The notes under the pieces: model-generated
The model's input: only the letters and a program-made list of their open reading frames with translations
Database searches by the model: none
Told to the model about the DNA's origin: nothing
Made by a program: the position numbers and the translations under genes
Part shown: positions 30,241 to 40,854 of the stretch, one piece after another
Layout of the letters: each line of letters begins with the position of its first letter
How positions within the stretch are numbered: the stretch's first letter is position 1
Origin: Gracilaria gracilis
Taxonomy: Eukaryota; Rhodophyta; Florideophyceae; Gracilariales; Gracilariaceae
Length of the DNA stretch: 64,000 bases
NCBI GenBank assembly: GCA_030374805.1
Contig: JARGSG010000079.1
Span: 186,001-250,000, forward strand
Direction: 5' to 3'

Positions 30241-30596
30241 ATTAAGAATTTCAGTGCGGACGGCACGTGGAAGAAGGCACCCAGAATTGCAAGCATTTTA
30301 CCGCATCACGCATGAGAGGCACTTGATTTCGAGAGCGAAATCGCCCCTATACAAGCCGGCATCGTATTGTGTTAAGTCATTAACGGTTTGTAGCGTACTT
30401 CAGTTAACTCGGTTTACTTTCTGAATTACCTGACTTGCTTCAGTTATTAAAGTTAGTAAATGAGAGCCAAGTATTCTTCGGGTTCAATACATAAATGTAG
30501 CCCTCCCTTTGAATCTTACAGAACCGGCAAGAAATAATGCATCTTCACCAATATGCCAACATGGGATAGTAACCAAAACTGAACATAGCCCTGTTT
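30241..30596. other. Convergent 3' intergenic region
   Basis: Holds the 3' ends of the two-exon gene (plus) and VPS33 (minus). Nothing else is seen. Confidence 0.4.
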
Positions 30597-32861
30597 CTAA
30601 CCCACCGCAACTAGAGCATCATCAAGAGAAAGCACAAACTCATCGGGTCCCATAACAGCAGTCGTTGCAATCAGTGCCTTCATGCCGCTCGCTTTTGACG
30701 CCATTCGGACGGCAGTTGCTTCGGCCCTGGTTATACCACCTACAAAGACAATCACGGCATCAATACCGTCTTCGTCCCGATGAATCTCTTCACGACGATG
30801 CTCCAATGTGGCGTGTCCTGGTGGTAAAAGAGACATATGTGATAGAATGTGAGGAAGAGAGCCCCATCCCTCTTCACCCAACCCGGCCTCGACAAGTCGT
30901 ACGCTCAGCGGCGTGTATCCAGAGTACGCCGCTGCCACTGCTGCTCTTGTGCCAGGATTAGCTGGTCGGTCTTGATCAAGTTCGGTGATCAGCTGCAATG
31001 CTCGACGGGCAAATTGCCATGAGTACTCTGCTGATCGAGAGCGAGAACGCCATAACTCATCACTTGCTGATGTGGTGAAGCTTCTTACGCTACCTGTCGT
31101 GGACCCCGTCTCGCTTGGTATGTATCGCTCCGTGTGTCCTCCCCCGAAGTTGGGGAAGATCCAGCCCAGATTGCTCTTTGGTGGTTCTCGCAGTGATCTT
31201 ACTAGAAGCCCTGCTCGTTCCAAATTGGCCAACAGCGGCATCACCCCCAAGCCAAATATGGCAAGGATCTCTTTTCGGATGAAGTCGAAATCATCGCTGT
31301 CAATCCCCGAGGTAGTAGCGCTCCATAAGCAGCAGAGGCGGAGCACATGAGTGAGACTCTCGCCCCGTGCAATGATATCAGTTACATAAGTGCATCTCGG
31401 AGTGGCGTTTCCATCCTCAATCATTTCTCGCTCCATTTCGAAACGTTGGCGAAATTCATAGGAGTTGAAGGTTCTGGCCGCAACCTCATATCCCAAAGCA
31501 GTATGAATTGCTGCGAGAGAATGATCCGACGTGGCACCAGGGAGTCCCTGCATCCAGTTCTGAAGCTTTCCCATTTCGGAAGTCTCTCGATTTGGGCGGG
31601 AGTCATAGTACTGTTGCAAGGAGTTGGCAACCGTGCCGATTTGGCTAAACGCAGCTGAAAAGGTAAGATCACGCAACTGACCAAACACGGGATCGATATC
31701 CGCTCGCAGACGCTTTCGAGCGGCCACTGTGGTGGCCGGCGTATTATTCTTCGATCTCAACAGTTCCATGGCATCCTCAGAGATGATGGACGAAATAGGT
31801 AGGTCAATAATATTGTTGTGAAGACCGATTGCTTCATCCAATAAACCTTCATAAGTGCCCTGAGTAAGAAGCGGGCTAACAAGATCGCACCCCCGGTCCA
31901 CAATGACCAAGTTGACAGCACGACGTTTCGACGATTTCTCCACGACTTGGGCAAGCGTGGGCATATGAGATTCGAAGTTGGTTCTATCCGGTGGTGTGTG
32001 AGCTGAGGCGGATTTGGAGTCAAGCAGCGAGAAGTTTTGATGAGCTGCAAAGGCTGAAGCAGTCATATGACGTGTGGACACAGCCGGAGAAGATTGAACC
32101 GAGGAAGGGAGCGAGTCAGAGTGATGGTGATTGACATTGTACATCTGGCCGTGGGTCTCAAGCAGTTCTTCAGCAACGGCAGCGGCAGCAGCTCCTGCTG
32201 AACGGATGGTAGCAAACTGGAGATTAAGCGTTGTTGCCATAGACGAAAGCGCAGCCGCCGTGGCCAGGATAGCGGAGTTGTCGCCATCAAGCACGATCTG
32301 ACGGAAAGCTTGTGGCCAATCGAGCGTGACGAGATTGGCGTCGAACGGAAGGAAGCCGAACGGAAGTACGGATATTTGAATATCTGACAAGGCAGCCCTC
32401 TCAAAGACCTTCTCTACAATCTTGGAGCGGCGCGGCGTGGTCAGGACAAGAAACTTTGTCGGAGGCGGCTGCTGCGCATTACCGTGCGCAGCCGGGGCAG
32501 AAGAGACGGTGTTGGCAGGTGAAAGCTGAGGCGACTGGCGCGTGGAAAGGACCAGTTGCACGATGTGGCGCGCGGCAGCGGCATTGACGGCGCGGATGAG
32601 TGCGACGACAGACGGCTGCGCAAGCGCGTTGTGAAGGGCGACAGTGGGGGGAGATTGAATGGGCGCCACATACCGAATGCCGTGCTCGCGCTGAAAGGTG
32701 GCATCCGAGAACAACTCGAGCGGGCGCGCCAGCGAAAGATGCGCGTCGTACAGCGACGGATCCACCAACAACGACTTTGCGCCCGGCAAGCACGAAAGCG
32801 CGGACGCAAACGCGCGCCGCGCCTCCGACTCCAACGTTCGCTGCGCTATCTCGGGGAGCAT
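30597..32861 (-). CDS. VPS33: Vacuolar protein sorting-associated protein 33, Sec1/Munc18 family
   Basis: Vps33 is the SM-family subunit of the HOPS/CORVET tethering complexes and promotes SNARE assembly at endosomes and vacuoles. Family motifs are present in order: LLVDPSLYDAHLSLARPLEL, LVIVDRGCDLVSPLLTQGTY with YEGLLDE (characteristic of the SM domain 2/3a), the helical domain with LQNWMQGLP, then AYSGYTPLSVRLVE and VFVGGITRAEATAVRMASK near the C-terminus. The frame is open from 33056, but the ATG at 32861 (MLPEIAQRTLESEARRAF) fits the usual N-terminus and gives 754 residues, longer than the usual 600 or so because of Ser/Ala-rich inserts. It is intact, intronless, and divergent from the flippase gene. 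Confidence 0.9.
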   Translation of the reverse strand: MLPEIAQRTLESEARRAFASALSCLPGAKSLLVDPSLYDAHLSLARPLELFSDATFQREHGIRYVAPIQSPPTVALHNALAQPSVVALIRAVNAAAARHIVQLVLSTRQSPQLSPANTVSSAPAAHGNAQQPPPTKFLVLTTPRRSKIVEKVFERAALSDIQISVLPFGFLPFDANLVTLDWPQAFRQIVLDGDNSAILATAAALSSMATTLNLQFATIRSAGAAAAAVAEELLETHGQMYNVNHHHSDSLPSSVQSSPAVSTRHMTASAFAAHQNFSLLDSKSASAHTPPDRTNFESHMPTLAQVVEKSSKRRAVNLVIVDRGCDLVSPLLTQGTYEGLLDEAIGLHNNIIDLPISSIISEDAMELLRSKNNTPATTVAARKRLRADIDPVFGQLRDLTFSAAFSQIGTVANSLQQYYDSRPNRETSEMGKLQNWMQGLPGATSDHSLAAIHTALGYEVAARTFNSYEFRQRFEMEREMIEDGNATPRCTYVTDIIARGESLTHVLRLCCLWSATTSGIDSDDFDFIRKEILAIFGLGVMPLLANLERAGLLVRSLREPPKSNLGWIFPNFGGGHTERYIPSETGSTTGSVRSFTTSASDELWRSRSRSAEYSWQFARRALQLITELDQDRPANPGTRAAVAAAYSGYTPLSVRLVEAGLGEEGWGSLPHILSHMSLLPPGHATLEHRREEIHRDEDGIDAVIVFVGGITRAEATAVRMASKASGMKALIATTAVMGPDEFVLSLDDALVAVG

Positions 32862-33420
32862 GACGGGGCTAGCGCTCTCGGGCGGCGCGGCAGAAGACGA
32901 CGGCCTCGGCCACAAAGTGAACCATTTTTCGGCTATTGCGCGGCGCGAGTTGTGGATAGATACAGTATCTATAGCGCTTCGCAGCGTGGCCAGTCGGGGC
33001 CGCGGCGCGCGTCTTGGCGGCGGAGCGAGAGCGCCGGTCGATGGCAGCAGCGCCACGCGGAAGACGCGCGCGGGCTGCCCACACGGCGCGGCCGTTCGAA
33101 TGCGCCGCCGAGTCGGACACGCGGAGGGGGACGGCTCGGCGCGGCGCGGGACGAGCCGTTGTGGCTCCTCGGTGGCGCCGATGAGCGCAGACGGTGTGGG
33201 CTGTGGCGTGTGCCACGGTGGCAGCGCACAGTGCTCCGGCTCGAATCAAAAAACCGCAGCGCAGCCGAACGAGCCAGCAGCGCGCACCTTGGATAGTGAA
33301 ACTTTATTCGCCACCGCCTCCTGCTCCGCCCTTCCCCCGTCGTCTTCGTCAGCCCGCGGCCCCGCGTGTGATCCCTCGCCTCGCCTCTGCCACTGCCGTC
33401 CACCCGCGCTGCCCCGACCC
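32862..33420. promoter_or_regulatory. Shared divergent promoter of VPS33 and the P4-ATPase
   Basis: The 559 bp between the two chosen start codons are strongly GC-rich. Near the VPS33 side is a perfect 8-bp-arm palindrome, ATAGATAC A GTATCTAT (32956-32972), the only AT-rich island. Reading frames stay open across this region on both strands, but that is expected at such GC content. A bidirectional promoter is inference from spacing. Confidence 0.5.
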
Positions 33421-36400
33421 ATGCAGCAGGATGAGTTGCCGCTGTTCACGCCCTCCGCCGCCGCGTCGCCCGCGTCGCCCTCGCTGATCTTCCGCGCCTT
33501 GCACAGGCTCAGGCCGTCGTGGGCGCGCCGATACCTGCGCCTCGCCGCCTCCACCCCGGAGCCGCCCACGCTTGCGCCGCGCGTGGTGCCGTTGGGGACG
33601 TGCTCCATTCAGCAGGGCACGGTGCGCGCCGCCAGGTGGAGAAGGTCCGCTCATGTTCCACCCATCCCTCATACCCAACCCCATAATGCTGTTTGCAATC
33701 GCAAGTATACGCTGCTGTCGTTTATCCCACTCGTTCTGTATCATCAGTTTCGCATGTTCTACAACCTCTTCTTTCTGCTCGTCGCCTGTTCGCAGTTTAT
33801 CCCCGCGCTGCGCGTCGGCTTCTTCTGGACCTATTTCGGCCCGCTTATCTTCGTTTTGCTCGTTTCTATGTCCAAGGAGGCCTTCGACGATATATCGCGC
33901 TACAAGCGAGACAACAGTCTCAACCAGTTCCCGTACACGCTGCTTTTGCGAGGCGAACGCTCAAACCAATCCAATGCCGTCCGCATAGCCAGTCAGGACA
34001 TTCGCGTCGGTGACGTGCTCCTGCTGGAAACCAACGATCGCGTGCCGGCAGACTGCGTGTTGCTCAAGGCCATTCCGTCCGAGCCAGCCAATCACAAATC
34101 CTTTGCAAACGATGCACCAGACCGCACCGACACTTTGTTTATTCGAACCGATCAACTGGACGGCGAAACCGATTGGAAGCTACGTCGTGCCGTCGCCGCT
34201 ACTCAGTCGGTGCCGCGAGACGAAGACATTCTCTTCAGCGATTGCGTCATCGAGGCAGAGGCGCCTAAGCGCGAGATTTACGACTTTGTCGGTACCTTTG
34301 TTCACCCGTCCGGCGCAAAAGAACCCCTTACGTTGGAGAACACGTTGTGGGCGAATACAGTGCTTGCTTCGGGACGTGCGGTGTGCGTGGTTGTGTACAA
34401 CGGCAATGAAACCCGTGCCATGCTTAACACATCGTCGCCACAAAGCAAGGTTGGAAAGCTTGATCTGGAGGTCAATCGAACCTCCAAGATGCTTTTCATG
34501 CTTTTGTTTTCTCTTTCCGCCTTGCTTACGGGGTTGCGAGGTTTCTCGGGTCAATGGATATTGTACTTTTTCCGCTACTTCTTGTTGCTGTCCGCTATCA
34601 TTCCCATTTCCATGCGCGTGAATCTGGATATGGCCAAGATTGCGTACACAACTTTCATTGAGAATGACAACTCTCGTATGCCTGGATGCACTGTACGCAA
34701 TTCAAATCTTCCGGAGGAACTTGGTCGTATCGAGTACCTCCTCACGGACAAGACAGGCACTTTGACGCAGAATGAAATGTCGTTCAAGAAGCTGCATCTG
34801 GGCACCATGTTGTTTGCGCGCGATTCTTTGGAAGACATCTACCAGTACGCACGATCTGCGTTTCAGCAGGACCGGACGTTGCTTGATGTGTACTCGTCGG
34901 GCTCTGTCCCTACGGACAACAGAAGTGTCCAAATGACTGAAGATGCTGTGGTGTCCAATTCGATTGCCCCCATGAGGTCACGAGAATCGAAATCGAGCCG
35001 CCGCGCTCAGAAGCAAGTGCAAGAAGCACTACTAGCAATTGCACTTGCTCACAACGTCACTCCCGTGGAAGATGGGAGCGAACGAACATTGCAAGCAGCA
35101 AGTCCAGATGAAGTAGCGTTGGTTAAGTTTGCTGAATCCGTGGGGGTGATTCTCAAGGAACGCTCGATCAACCGTGTTGTGCTGAGAGTACCCGGCGACT
35201 TTGAACTAAGCTACGATATCCTCGCCGAATTTCCTTTCACGTCTGAAGCGAAGCGGATGGGCGTGATTGTACAGAATCAACAGTCAAAGAACATCACGCT
35301 GTACGTGAAAGGGGCGGATACTGTCATGTCTCGAAAGGTTCGCTACAACGACTGGTTGGATGAGGAGTGCGGCAACTTGGCAAGGGAAGGTTTAAGAACC
35401 CTGGTGTACGCAAAGCGCGACCTATCTGTCGCCGAGTATAGCTCTTTCTCAGAAAAATGGCAAACGGCCAGAACGTCATCGTTAAATCGAAAAGAATCTA
35501 TGGCAGCTGTACAAAGTGATGTTGAACGCGATATGACCTTGTTGGCATTGACTGGTGTGGAGGATAAACTACAGCCTAATGTGCGCGAAACATTGGAGAA
35601 GCTACGCCATGCGGGAATCCGAGTGTGGATGTTAACAGGAGACAAGGTGGAAACTGCAACTTGCATCGCCATCTCTTCCAGACTTGCTGAACGTTCTCAG
35701 GGGATCGTCAGGGTGACAGGGCTCAAGAGCAGGAATGAAGCCAGTAGAGCTCTTTCACGATTTCGACGGCAAGCTGGGTCGGACGTTTTAGTGGTTGACG
35801 GTTCGTCTCTTCAAATCCTGCTCGATATGTTTCCAGAGGAATTCATTGAGCTTGCAGCAAGAGCCCCTGCTGCCGTAGCATGTCGATGTTCGCCAACGCA
35901 GAAAGCTACTGTGGTAGAGCTTTTGCAGAAGCAGCTGAACAAGAGAGTAGCTGCAATTGGCGATGGAGGGAATGATGTTGGAATGATTCAACAAGCACAT
36001 GCTGGTATTGGAATCCCAGGAAAGGAAGGAATGCAGGCTTCACTAGCTGCTGACTTCAGTATCACATCATTTTGCCACTTAACTCGGCTCTTGTTATGGC
36101 ACGGTCGAAATTCGTACAGGCGATCCGCAAGACTGGCACAATTTGTTATTCACCGCGGTCTCATAATATCCATCATTCAAACTGTGTATTGCGCTCTTTT
36201 TTTCTACGCAGCAGTAAGCGTGTACTCTGGGTGGATCCTAGTAGGGTATGCAACGGTGTTCACAATGTTCCCCGTTTTCTCTTTGATTCTAGATGAAGAT
36301 GTCTCGGAACATGCTGCGGACACCTATCCGGAGCTGTACAAAGATTTGCAGAAGGGAAGATCATTGAACTTGAAGACTTTCTTGATTTGGGTGTTCAAGT

Positions 36401-36762
36401 CAATCTATCAAGGGACGATGATCATGGTTTTTTCTGTGTATGTACTATGGGATGACGAGTATTTCACAACTCTTCACTTGAGCGCCATATCATTTACTTC
36501 ACTAATATTAACAGAACTGCTTATGGTGGCGTTTGAAGTACACACATGGCATTGGACGATGTTTGCGGCGGAGATGTGTAGTCTCGCGTTCTATGGGGCA
36601 GCAATTTTTGTACTTCAGGACACATTTGACCAGTCCTTGATCTTCAAATGGGGATTTGCTGGGCGAGTGATCGCAGTAACACTAGTGTCGTGCCTGCCAG
36701 TGACAGTAGGAAAGTGGTTGAAGAGAAAATTTGCGCCCGCTCCATATGCCAAACTGGCGTGA
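33421..36762 (+). CDS. P4-type phospholipid flippase, Neo1/ATP9 class
   Basis: P4-ATPases move aminophospholipids to the cytosolic leaflet of Golgi and endosomal membranes. The 1113-residue product carries LDGETDWKLR at the actuator domain (Asp247-Asp251), AIIPISMRVNLDMAK in transmembrane helix 4 (Pro395), the phosphorylated Asp443 in LLTDKTGTLTQNE, KGADTVMSRK in the nucleotide domain and GDGGNDVGMIQQA (Asp848). The DGETDW and PISMRV forms identify the Neo1/ATP9 subgroup, which works without a Cdc50 subunit. Ten transmembrane segments are plausible. The frame is open from 32698, but the ATG at 33421 follows the shared promoter and gives the expected start. It is intact and intronless. Confidence 0.93.
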   Translation: MQQDELPLFTPSAAASPASPSLIFRALHRLRPSWARRYLRLAASTPEPPTLAPRVVPLGTCSIQQGTVRAARWRRSAHVPPIPHTQPHNAVCNRKYTLLSFIPLVLYHQFRMFYNLFFLLVACSQFIPALRVGFFWTYFGPLIFVLLVSMSKEAFDDISRYKRDNSLNQFPYTLLLRGERSNQSNAVRIASQDIRVGDVLLLETNDRVPADCVLLKAIPSEPANHKSFANDAPDRTDTLFIRTDQLDGETDWKLRRAVAATQSVPRDEDILFSDCVIEAEAPKREIYDFVGTFVHPSGAKEPLTLENTLWANTVLASGRAVCVVVYNGNETRAMLNTSSPQSKVGKLDLEVNRTSKMLFMLLFSLSALLTGLRGFSGQWILYFFRYFLLLSAIIPISMRVNLDMAKIAYTTFIENDNSRMPGCTVRNSNLPEELGRIEYLLTDKTGTLTQNEMSFKKLHLGTMLFARDSLEDIYQYARSAFQQDRTLLDVYSSGSVPTDNRSVQMTEDAVVSNSIAPMRSRESKSSRRAQKQVQEALLAIALAHNVTPVEDGSERTLQAASPDEVALVKFAESVGVILKERSINRVVLRVPGDFELSYDILAEFPFTSEAKRMGVIVQNQQSKNITLYVKGADTVMSRKVRYNDWLDEECGNLAREGLRTLVYAKRDLSVAEYSSFSEKWQTARTSSLNRKESMAAVQSDVERDMTLLALTGVEDKLQPNVRETLEKLRHAGIRVWMLTGDKVETATCIAISSRLAERSQGIVRVTGLKSRNEASRALSRFRRQAGSDVLVVDGSSLQILLDMFPEEFIELAARAPAAVACRCSPTQKATVVELLQKQLNKRVAAIGDGGNDVGMIQQAHAGIGIPGKEGMQASLAADFSITSFCHLTRLLLWHGRNSYRRSARLAQFVIHRGLIISIIQTVYCALFFYAAVSVYSGWILVGYATVFTMFPVFSLILDEDVSEHAADTYPELYKDLQKGRSLNLKTFLIWVFKSIYQGTMIMVFSVYVLWDDEYFTTLHLSAISFTSLILTELLMVAFEVHTWHWTMFAAEMCSLAFYGAAIFVLQDTFDQSLIFKWGFAGRVIAVTLVSCLPVTVGKWLKRKFAPAPYAKLA

Positions 36763-36864
36763 GATAGGAAGTTGTTATGTTTGCCTTGACTTAACTGATG
36801 TGTGTGCCATTGTGACTTAACTGTTCAGTAAAAGAAGAAAACAAGAAAGGAGCGAATGTACCTT

Positions 36865-37833
36865 TTAGGGGAGCCATCTGTCGATGGTGAGTTCGGTAAC
36901 CTTAACAACATCGAAGGTGTCCGAGATAGACGAGCCAAAATCAACTTTCTTCTCTGCGTGAACACTTGTGACGACAAGATTCTTTGCGACATTCTTGACA
37001 AGTCGGAGACGGTTTTGCATAGAAATCCAGGACGATGCGATGGGCGCTTCCTCACCTGATGTGGAAAACTGAAGCACGACGCAGTACGGGGCATGGGTAT
37101 GAGTGTAGCTCTTCGTCGGATAAAGCACCCAGTTCGCACCGTACTTCAGTGCGGACTTGGGCAGCCAACCTGCTGACCGGTAGCGACAATAAGCGACAAA
37201 CATGAAAGGAAACCTTTCGCAACGAGAACAAAAGAGACGCCAAACATGGTGGCGAGCTGTGAGCGGTTCTTTGGTGTGCATATCAAGTATAACAATGTGT
37301 TTTGTCACAAAGGCAGCATAGAAAGCTTCGGTGAACGTGAGTTGTAAATGCTCCACATCGGAACGATCAAAGTCATCCGACGAAGCCTGAAGCTGCATCA
37401 ATTGACGCATTGCACGTCCTTTCCAGTTTGCATGTTGCGAATGAACAAGCGCATTGTAAGAAGGCGCCGAGCGAGAAAGATTCGCCTTTCCACAGGAAGT
37501 ACGTTGCCAAGTTGCGGCGACAAACGAATCAGAACATACCCACACCGAACGATGTCTGAGAAGCGCCGGGATCGGATCTGGTATGTTCGAGGTAACTGCA
37601 TCATGCAGAGCTGAAAACGGGGCGGCAATACTGAACGAACTAGGTACGGAGAGGTGGGGTGTAGTGGTAGAACATGCTTGTCGTAGGCGCGATTCCAGCT
37701 CGGAACGTAAGCCCGTGGTGGGAAGATTACGCCGATAGAGCTCGACACGGAGTGAGTGAATGGAAAGCGCAGAGATGGGGGGCGGATGATTATCGGCTCT
37801 TGGCCGGCGGCGTTTTCGAGGACGAGGATCCAT
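36865..37833 (-). CDS. SEN2: tRNA-splicing endonuclease catalytic subunit Sen2 with SAP domain
   Basis: Sen2 cuts the 5' splice site of intron-containing pre-tRNAs. The 322-residue protein has a basic N-terminus (PRKRRRPR), a SAP-like helix-loop-helix at 24-54 (IHSLRVELYRRNLPTTGLRS) and the tRNA_int_endo fold at about 195-300: YCRYRSAGWLPKSALKYGAN, THAPYCVVLQ and LRLVKNVAKNLVV. The candidate catalytic triad is Tyr231, His247 and Lys284. The fold and the H-A-P-Y-C-V-V block identify the Sen2 type rather than Sen34 with good but not full certainty. It is convergent with the flippase gene (102-bp gap). A SAP domain fused to Sen2 is not standard in fungi or animals. Confidence 0.82.
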   Translation of the reverse strand: MDPRPRKRRRPRADNHPPPISALSIHSLRVELYRRNLPTTGLRSELESRLRQACSTTTPHLSVPSSFSIAAPFSALHDAVTSNIPDPIPALLRHRSVWVCSDSFVAATWQRTSCGKANLSRSAPSYNALVHSQHANWKGRAMRQLMQLQASSDDFDRSDVEHLQLTFTEAFYAAFVTKHIVILDMHTKEPLTARHHVWRLFCSRCERFPFMFVAYCRYRSAGWLPKSALKYGANWVLYPTKSYTHTHAPYCVVLQFSTSGEEAPIASSWISMQNRLRLVKNVAKNLVVTSVHAEKKVDFGSSISDTFDVVKVTELTIDRWLP

Positions 37834-38211
37834 GGCCGATCAGGCTGGACCGATCAGGCTGGACCGTCGTGTGTTTATGCAGCCGAAATCGACACTCGAA
37901 CTCAGCCTGTGTGTATCGAGAGCATGATGAACAGTGAACGCAGTTAGCAAATGCACTCAAAAGGCATCACCACCCGTCAGGCGGACCAAGGTCTGAGAAC
38001 TTTTCTAATCTAACCTTAACCAACACCCACTCCGTATTGATACTGGCTGCAGTGCTTCTATGAAGATTGAGCTGACGTCTTGACACGTTTCGTTTGCAGC
38101 CGCACTGTGGCGCACCGTTTGCTCAAATGCTAACCTTCAAACGCTGGGCGTTTGAGCGTAGTATGCCTTAGAACGATCAATCACTGATCAAGCACAAAAA
38201 CCACTACACAC

Positions 38212-38271
<60 letters not shown>

Positions 38272-38473
38272 TCGAGTATGTGCTATCTGTTTCATCTGCA
38301 AACATTCAGGGGTAATAGATACGGGGTCCGTACCTCTCTACCCTAGTGGAGAGTTTGAACCCTGTTCCTCACTCTCCCGCTCCGGCCCGTCACCTTGTTC
38401 CGTCGCAACGTCAGTCCTCTCTCTTTAGTCGAAAAGGATCGAAAACTTCGGCTCAACTGCAATTGGAAGGATT
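37834..38473. other. Intergenic with a CT microsatellite
   Basis: Contains a short direct duplication, GATCAGGCTGGACC at 37838-37865 with its second half repeated, the CT tract at 38217-38267, and the promoter of the kinase-like gene. No gene is seen. Confidence 0.45.
38217..38267. repeat. CT/TC microsatellite
   Basis: About 25 uninterrupted TC units, 200 bp upstream of the kinase-like gene start. Such a tract can act as a GAGA-type promoter element and is prone to slippage. Confidence 0.95.
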
Positions 38474-40018
38474 ATGGAAGACAATTCCAAGACTTTAGCC
38501 GAAGGAAAAACAGAACGAAATCGCTACATCATCCTTCTTCCGTCGCATGACAGAACACAAGCACTTGTGGAGGTGCAACCGGACTCGTCTGTTCGGCTGC
38601 CAACGTTACCAACATGTCCTTATTCTTATCGCAGATGCTTTGTGAAGAAGGTAGAAGATTTGATTGAATCATATATAGGCGTTGAAGTGAGATTTGTGCG
38701 TGACTTATGGGAATCATGCGATGGAGAACAACATACGCTGTGGGGAGAAACATATGACTTCATTGCGGTGTTGCTAGTGGAATGGGCTGAAGCTCAGAAA
38801 AGCGTTGAGTGTGAAAAGGCGACTAAATGGATGGGTATGAAGGAATTGATGAGAGCAAACTGGGTTGGGACGGAAAAGGCACTTGGTTTAGATATGAAGA
38901 ATGTTGTGTTGAACAATATGAAGGAAATCAACAGAGAAATAAACGTAAGAGTGTCCCCTTGGCGTCGTATGAGTTGGTTCACAAAGATGATAAGATGGAT
39001 GAAGGAGGTGAGCAAATGTGATACTGATGAGAATAAGCTTTATCGTAGTCTTGTGAAGATGGTTGACAATCAACGTTCTGTTGTGTGGCTTTGTCGCTTG
39101 GATTTGTCGAAATCGAAACATTCGACTGTTTGTAGAGGAGAAAAAGAATTGGTTTATATAAAGGCGGGGGTGCCGGTGTTAGAGGAATGCCGGAGAACAG
39201 CTACGATTGCAAGATTTCTGGCGAGATCGAGCATTATACCTGAGGTCATTGCATTTAACGAAGAGGAGAATGTTTTCATGCAGCGAGATGGGGGCGAACT
39301 TCTGGGGGAAGAAGACGAAGTGTTGGATGTAAAGGCTCTAGTGAGCACAGTTGTGTTGATGCAAATGATATCGACGGCATATTTGGATGAACTGAAGGCG
39401 GGTGGACTGAAGGTTCGAGATAGCAAATGGGTTTCGTCTAACATTCACCGACTGTTATACCATGATGGCCTGGAGAAAGCGGTGCAAGGCAGCGAGGAGC
39501 ACAGTGAGATACTTCAGGACATTCGAAGTCGAGAAGAGGAGATGAAGGAGATATGCCAAGAGATCTCGAGTTGTGGTATCCCGAATATGTTAGTGCATGG
39601 AGACATTTACGCATCCAACGTTGGAAGTCACCAAACTGTGTATAAACCTCGTACATATCCTCTTTTCGATTGGGGCGTTTCGCACATCGGACATCCGTTC
39701 ATCGACATAAAAGACGTCACAAATATGGTTGTAGCTATGAAGGAACGGTGCAACGAAGAATTTACGCTGGAGCATTGGTGTCCTTGGACGAAGGTGGTGA
39801 GTGAGGAGGACTTTTTTAAGCTGATGTCACTAGTGCCACTATTGAGCTATGCTGTTAATGTGGATATGTTTGAGAGGGAATATGAGTCCCTTGGTGTAGA
39901 ACGGGACGATTATGTCATTGATGTCAGAGTTACTGTTGAGTGCATCCAAAGTTTCTTGGATGAGGTCAAGATGAGTAAGGCTTCGTCGAGCCCCATAGAT
40001 AGAACAAGCGGGGGATAG
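38474..40018 (+). CDS. APH/choline kinase-like phosphotransferase
   Basis: The 514-residue product has a C-terminal half that matches the aminoglycoside phosphotransferase/choline-kinase fold: MLVHGDIYASNVG (His375, Asp377, Asn382, the Brenner motif), then YPLFDWGVSHIGHPFIDI (Asp399, the metal-binding DxG-type Asp). The substrate cannot be told from sequence; small alcohols or amines are typical for the fold. The N-terminal 170 residues are unrecognised. Start ATG 38474 follows a long leader. A truncated, shifted copy of the C-terminal part lies at 43840-44060, so the gene belongs to a local duplication. Confidence 0.75.
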   Translation: MEDNSKTLAEGKTERNRYIILLPSHDRTQALVEVQPDSSVRLPTLPTCPYSYRRCFVKKVEDLIESYIGVEVRFVRDLWESCDGEQHTLWGETYDFIAVLLVEWAEAQKSVECEKATKWMGMKELMRANWVGTEKALGLDMKNVVLNNMKEINREINVRVSPWRRMSWFTKMIRWMKEVSKCDTDENKLYRSLVKMVDNQRSVVWLCRLDLSKSKHSTVCRGEKELVYIKAGVPVLEECRRTATIARFLARSSIIPEVIAFNEEENVFMQRDGGELLGEEDEVLDVKALVSTVVLMQMISTAYLDELKAGGLKVRDSKWVSSNIHRLLYHDGLEKAVQGSEEHSEILQDIRSREEEMKEICQEISSCGIPNMLVHGDIYASNVGSHQTVYKPRTYPLFDWGVSHIGHPFIDIKDVTNMVVAMKERCNEEFTLEHWCPWTKVVSEEDFFKLMSLVPLLSYAVNVDMFEREYESLGVERDDYVIDVRVTVECIQSFLDEVKMSKASSSPIDRTSGG

Positions 40019-40854
40019 GACAATGCTGTATTCCGTGGCCATTGCAGCGAAATGGATCTTGGAATCGGGTCTGGCACGGAAAACTTACCTATGGCAGTGA
40101 TGAGCAGCTCATTCGTTCCGCAGTAGGGCTCCTACGGAGCCCATTTGCTCATAGTCATATAATCTAGTAGAAGTTAGATACCCTTTCTTACAGAAATAGG
40201 AAAACAGTGTGCCAGCTGGAACTGAAACGTCGGCTGCCAATGCCCTTTGGTATATGGGCGAGAGAGAGAGTAAACCTTACCGTCTCAAATTGCCACAGGC
40301 CATCTCAACGCCTCTTCGCCAGGCATATATCGTAAGCCATGCAAGAATAGTTGAAAATAGAGGGGAGAGAGTGTTTGATTCACTTGAGAGAGAATGTGTC
40401 TTTAAAAGGAAGCGTTTTGCACCACTTCATTATACCTTCGTATGAATTCTTTTTCTTCTGAACAAGAGAAGAGAGCCAGAAGACTCTAGAGATAAACATC
40501 AGAAAGAATTATGATGTTCTCCGCTCATTAAGGCCTCTCAGAGAGTTTACGTCGGCAGTTTGTCTCGTGGTGAATCAAATGTTCATAGCTAGCTAGCCAG
40601 CTAGATAGATACCAAAATAGTATTGCTGGAACTTAGAATCTGATGCCAATTTCCTCTCGCAACGTTCGAGATGTGACCGCTCACCTTCGTACTTTTCACT
40701 TCTGATGGACCTCCAACTGAGACACCGAGGCAAAGAACGGACAAAGAACTTCAAACAAAACATCCAAGCTTCCGACATTCTTGCCAACCTTCCAGCTCAT
40801 TGCTACCCTAGCACGTATTTGGCTCTCAAATCATTGGTACTAGCAGGCCCATAT

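Noticed and set aside
32862..33056. Upstream 65-codon extension of VPS33
   Set aside because: Low-complexity Pro/Arg sequence in the shared promoter. The ATG at 32861 matches the family start better.
32698..33420. N-terminal extension of the P4-ATPase frame by 241 codons
   Set aside because: It overlaps the VPS33 N-terminus on the other strand, reads as Arg/Ala/Ser low complexity and has no P4-ATPase feature. The ATG at 33421 is a better start.
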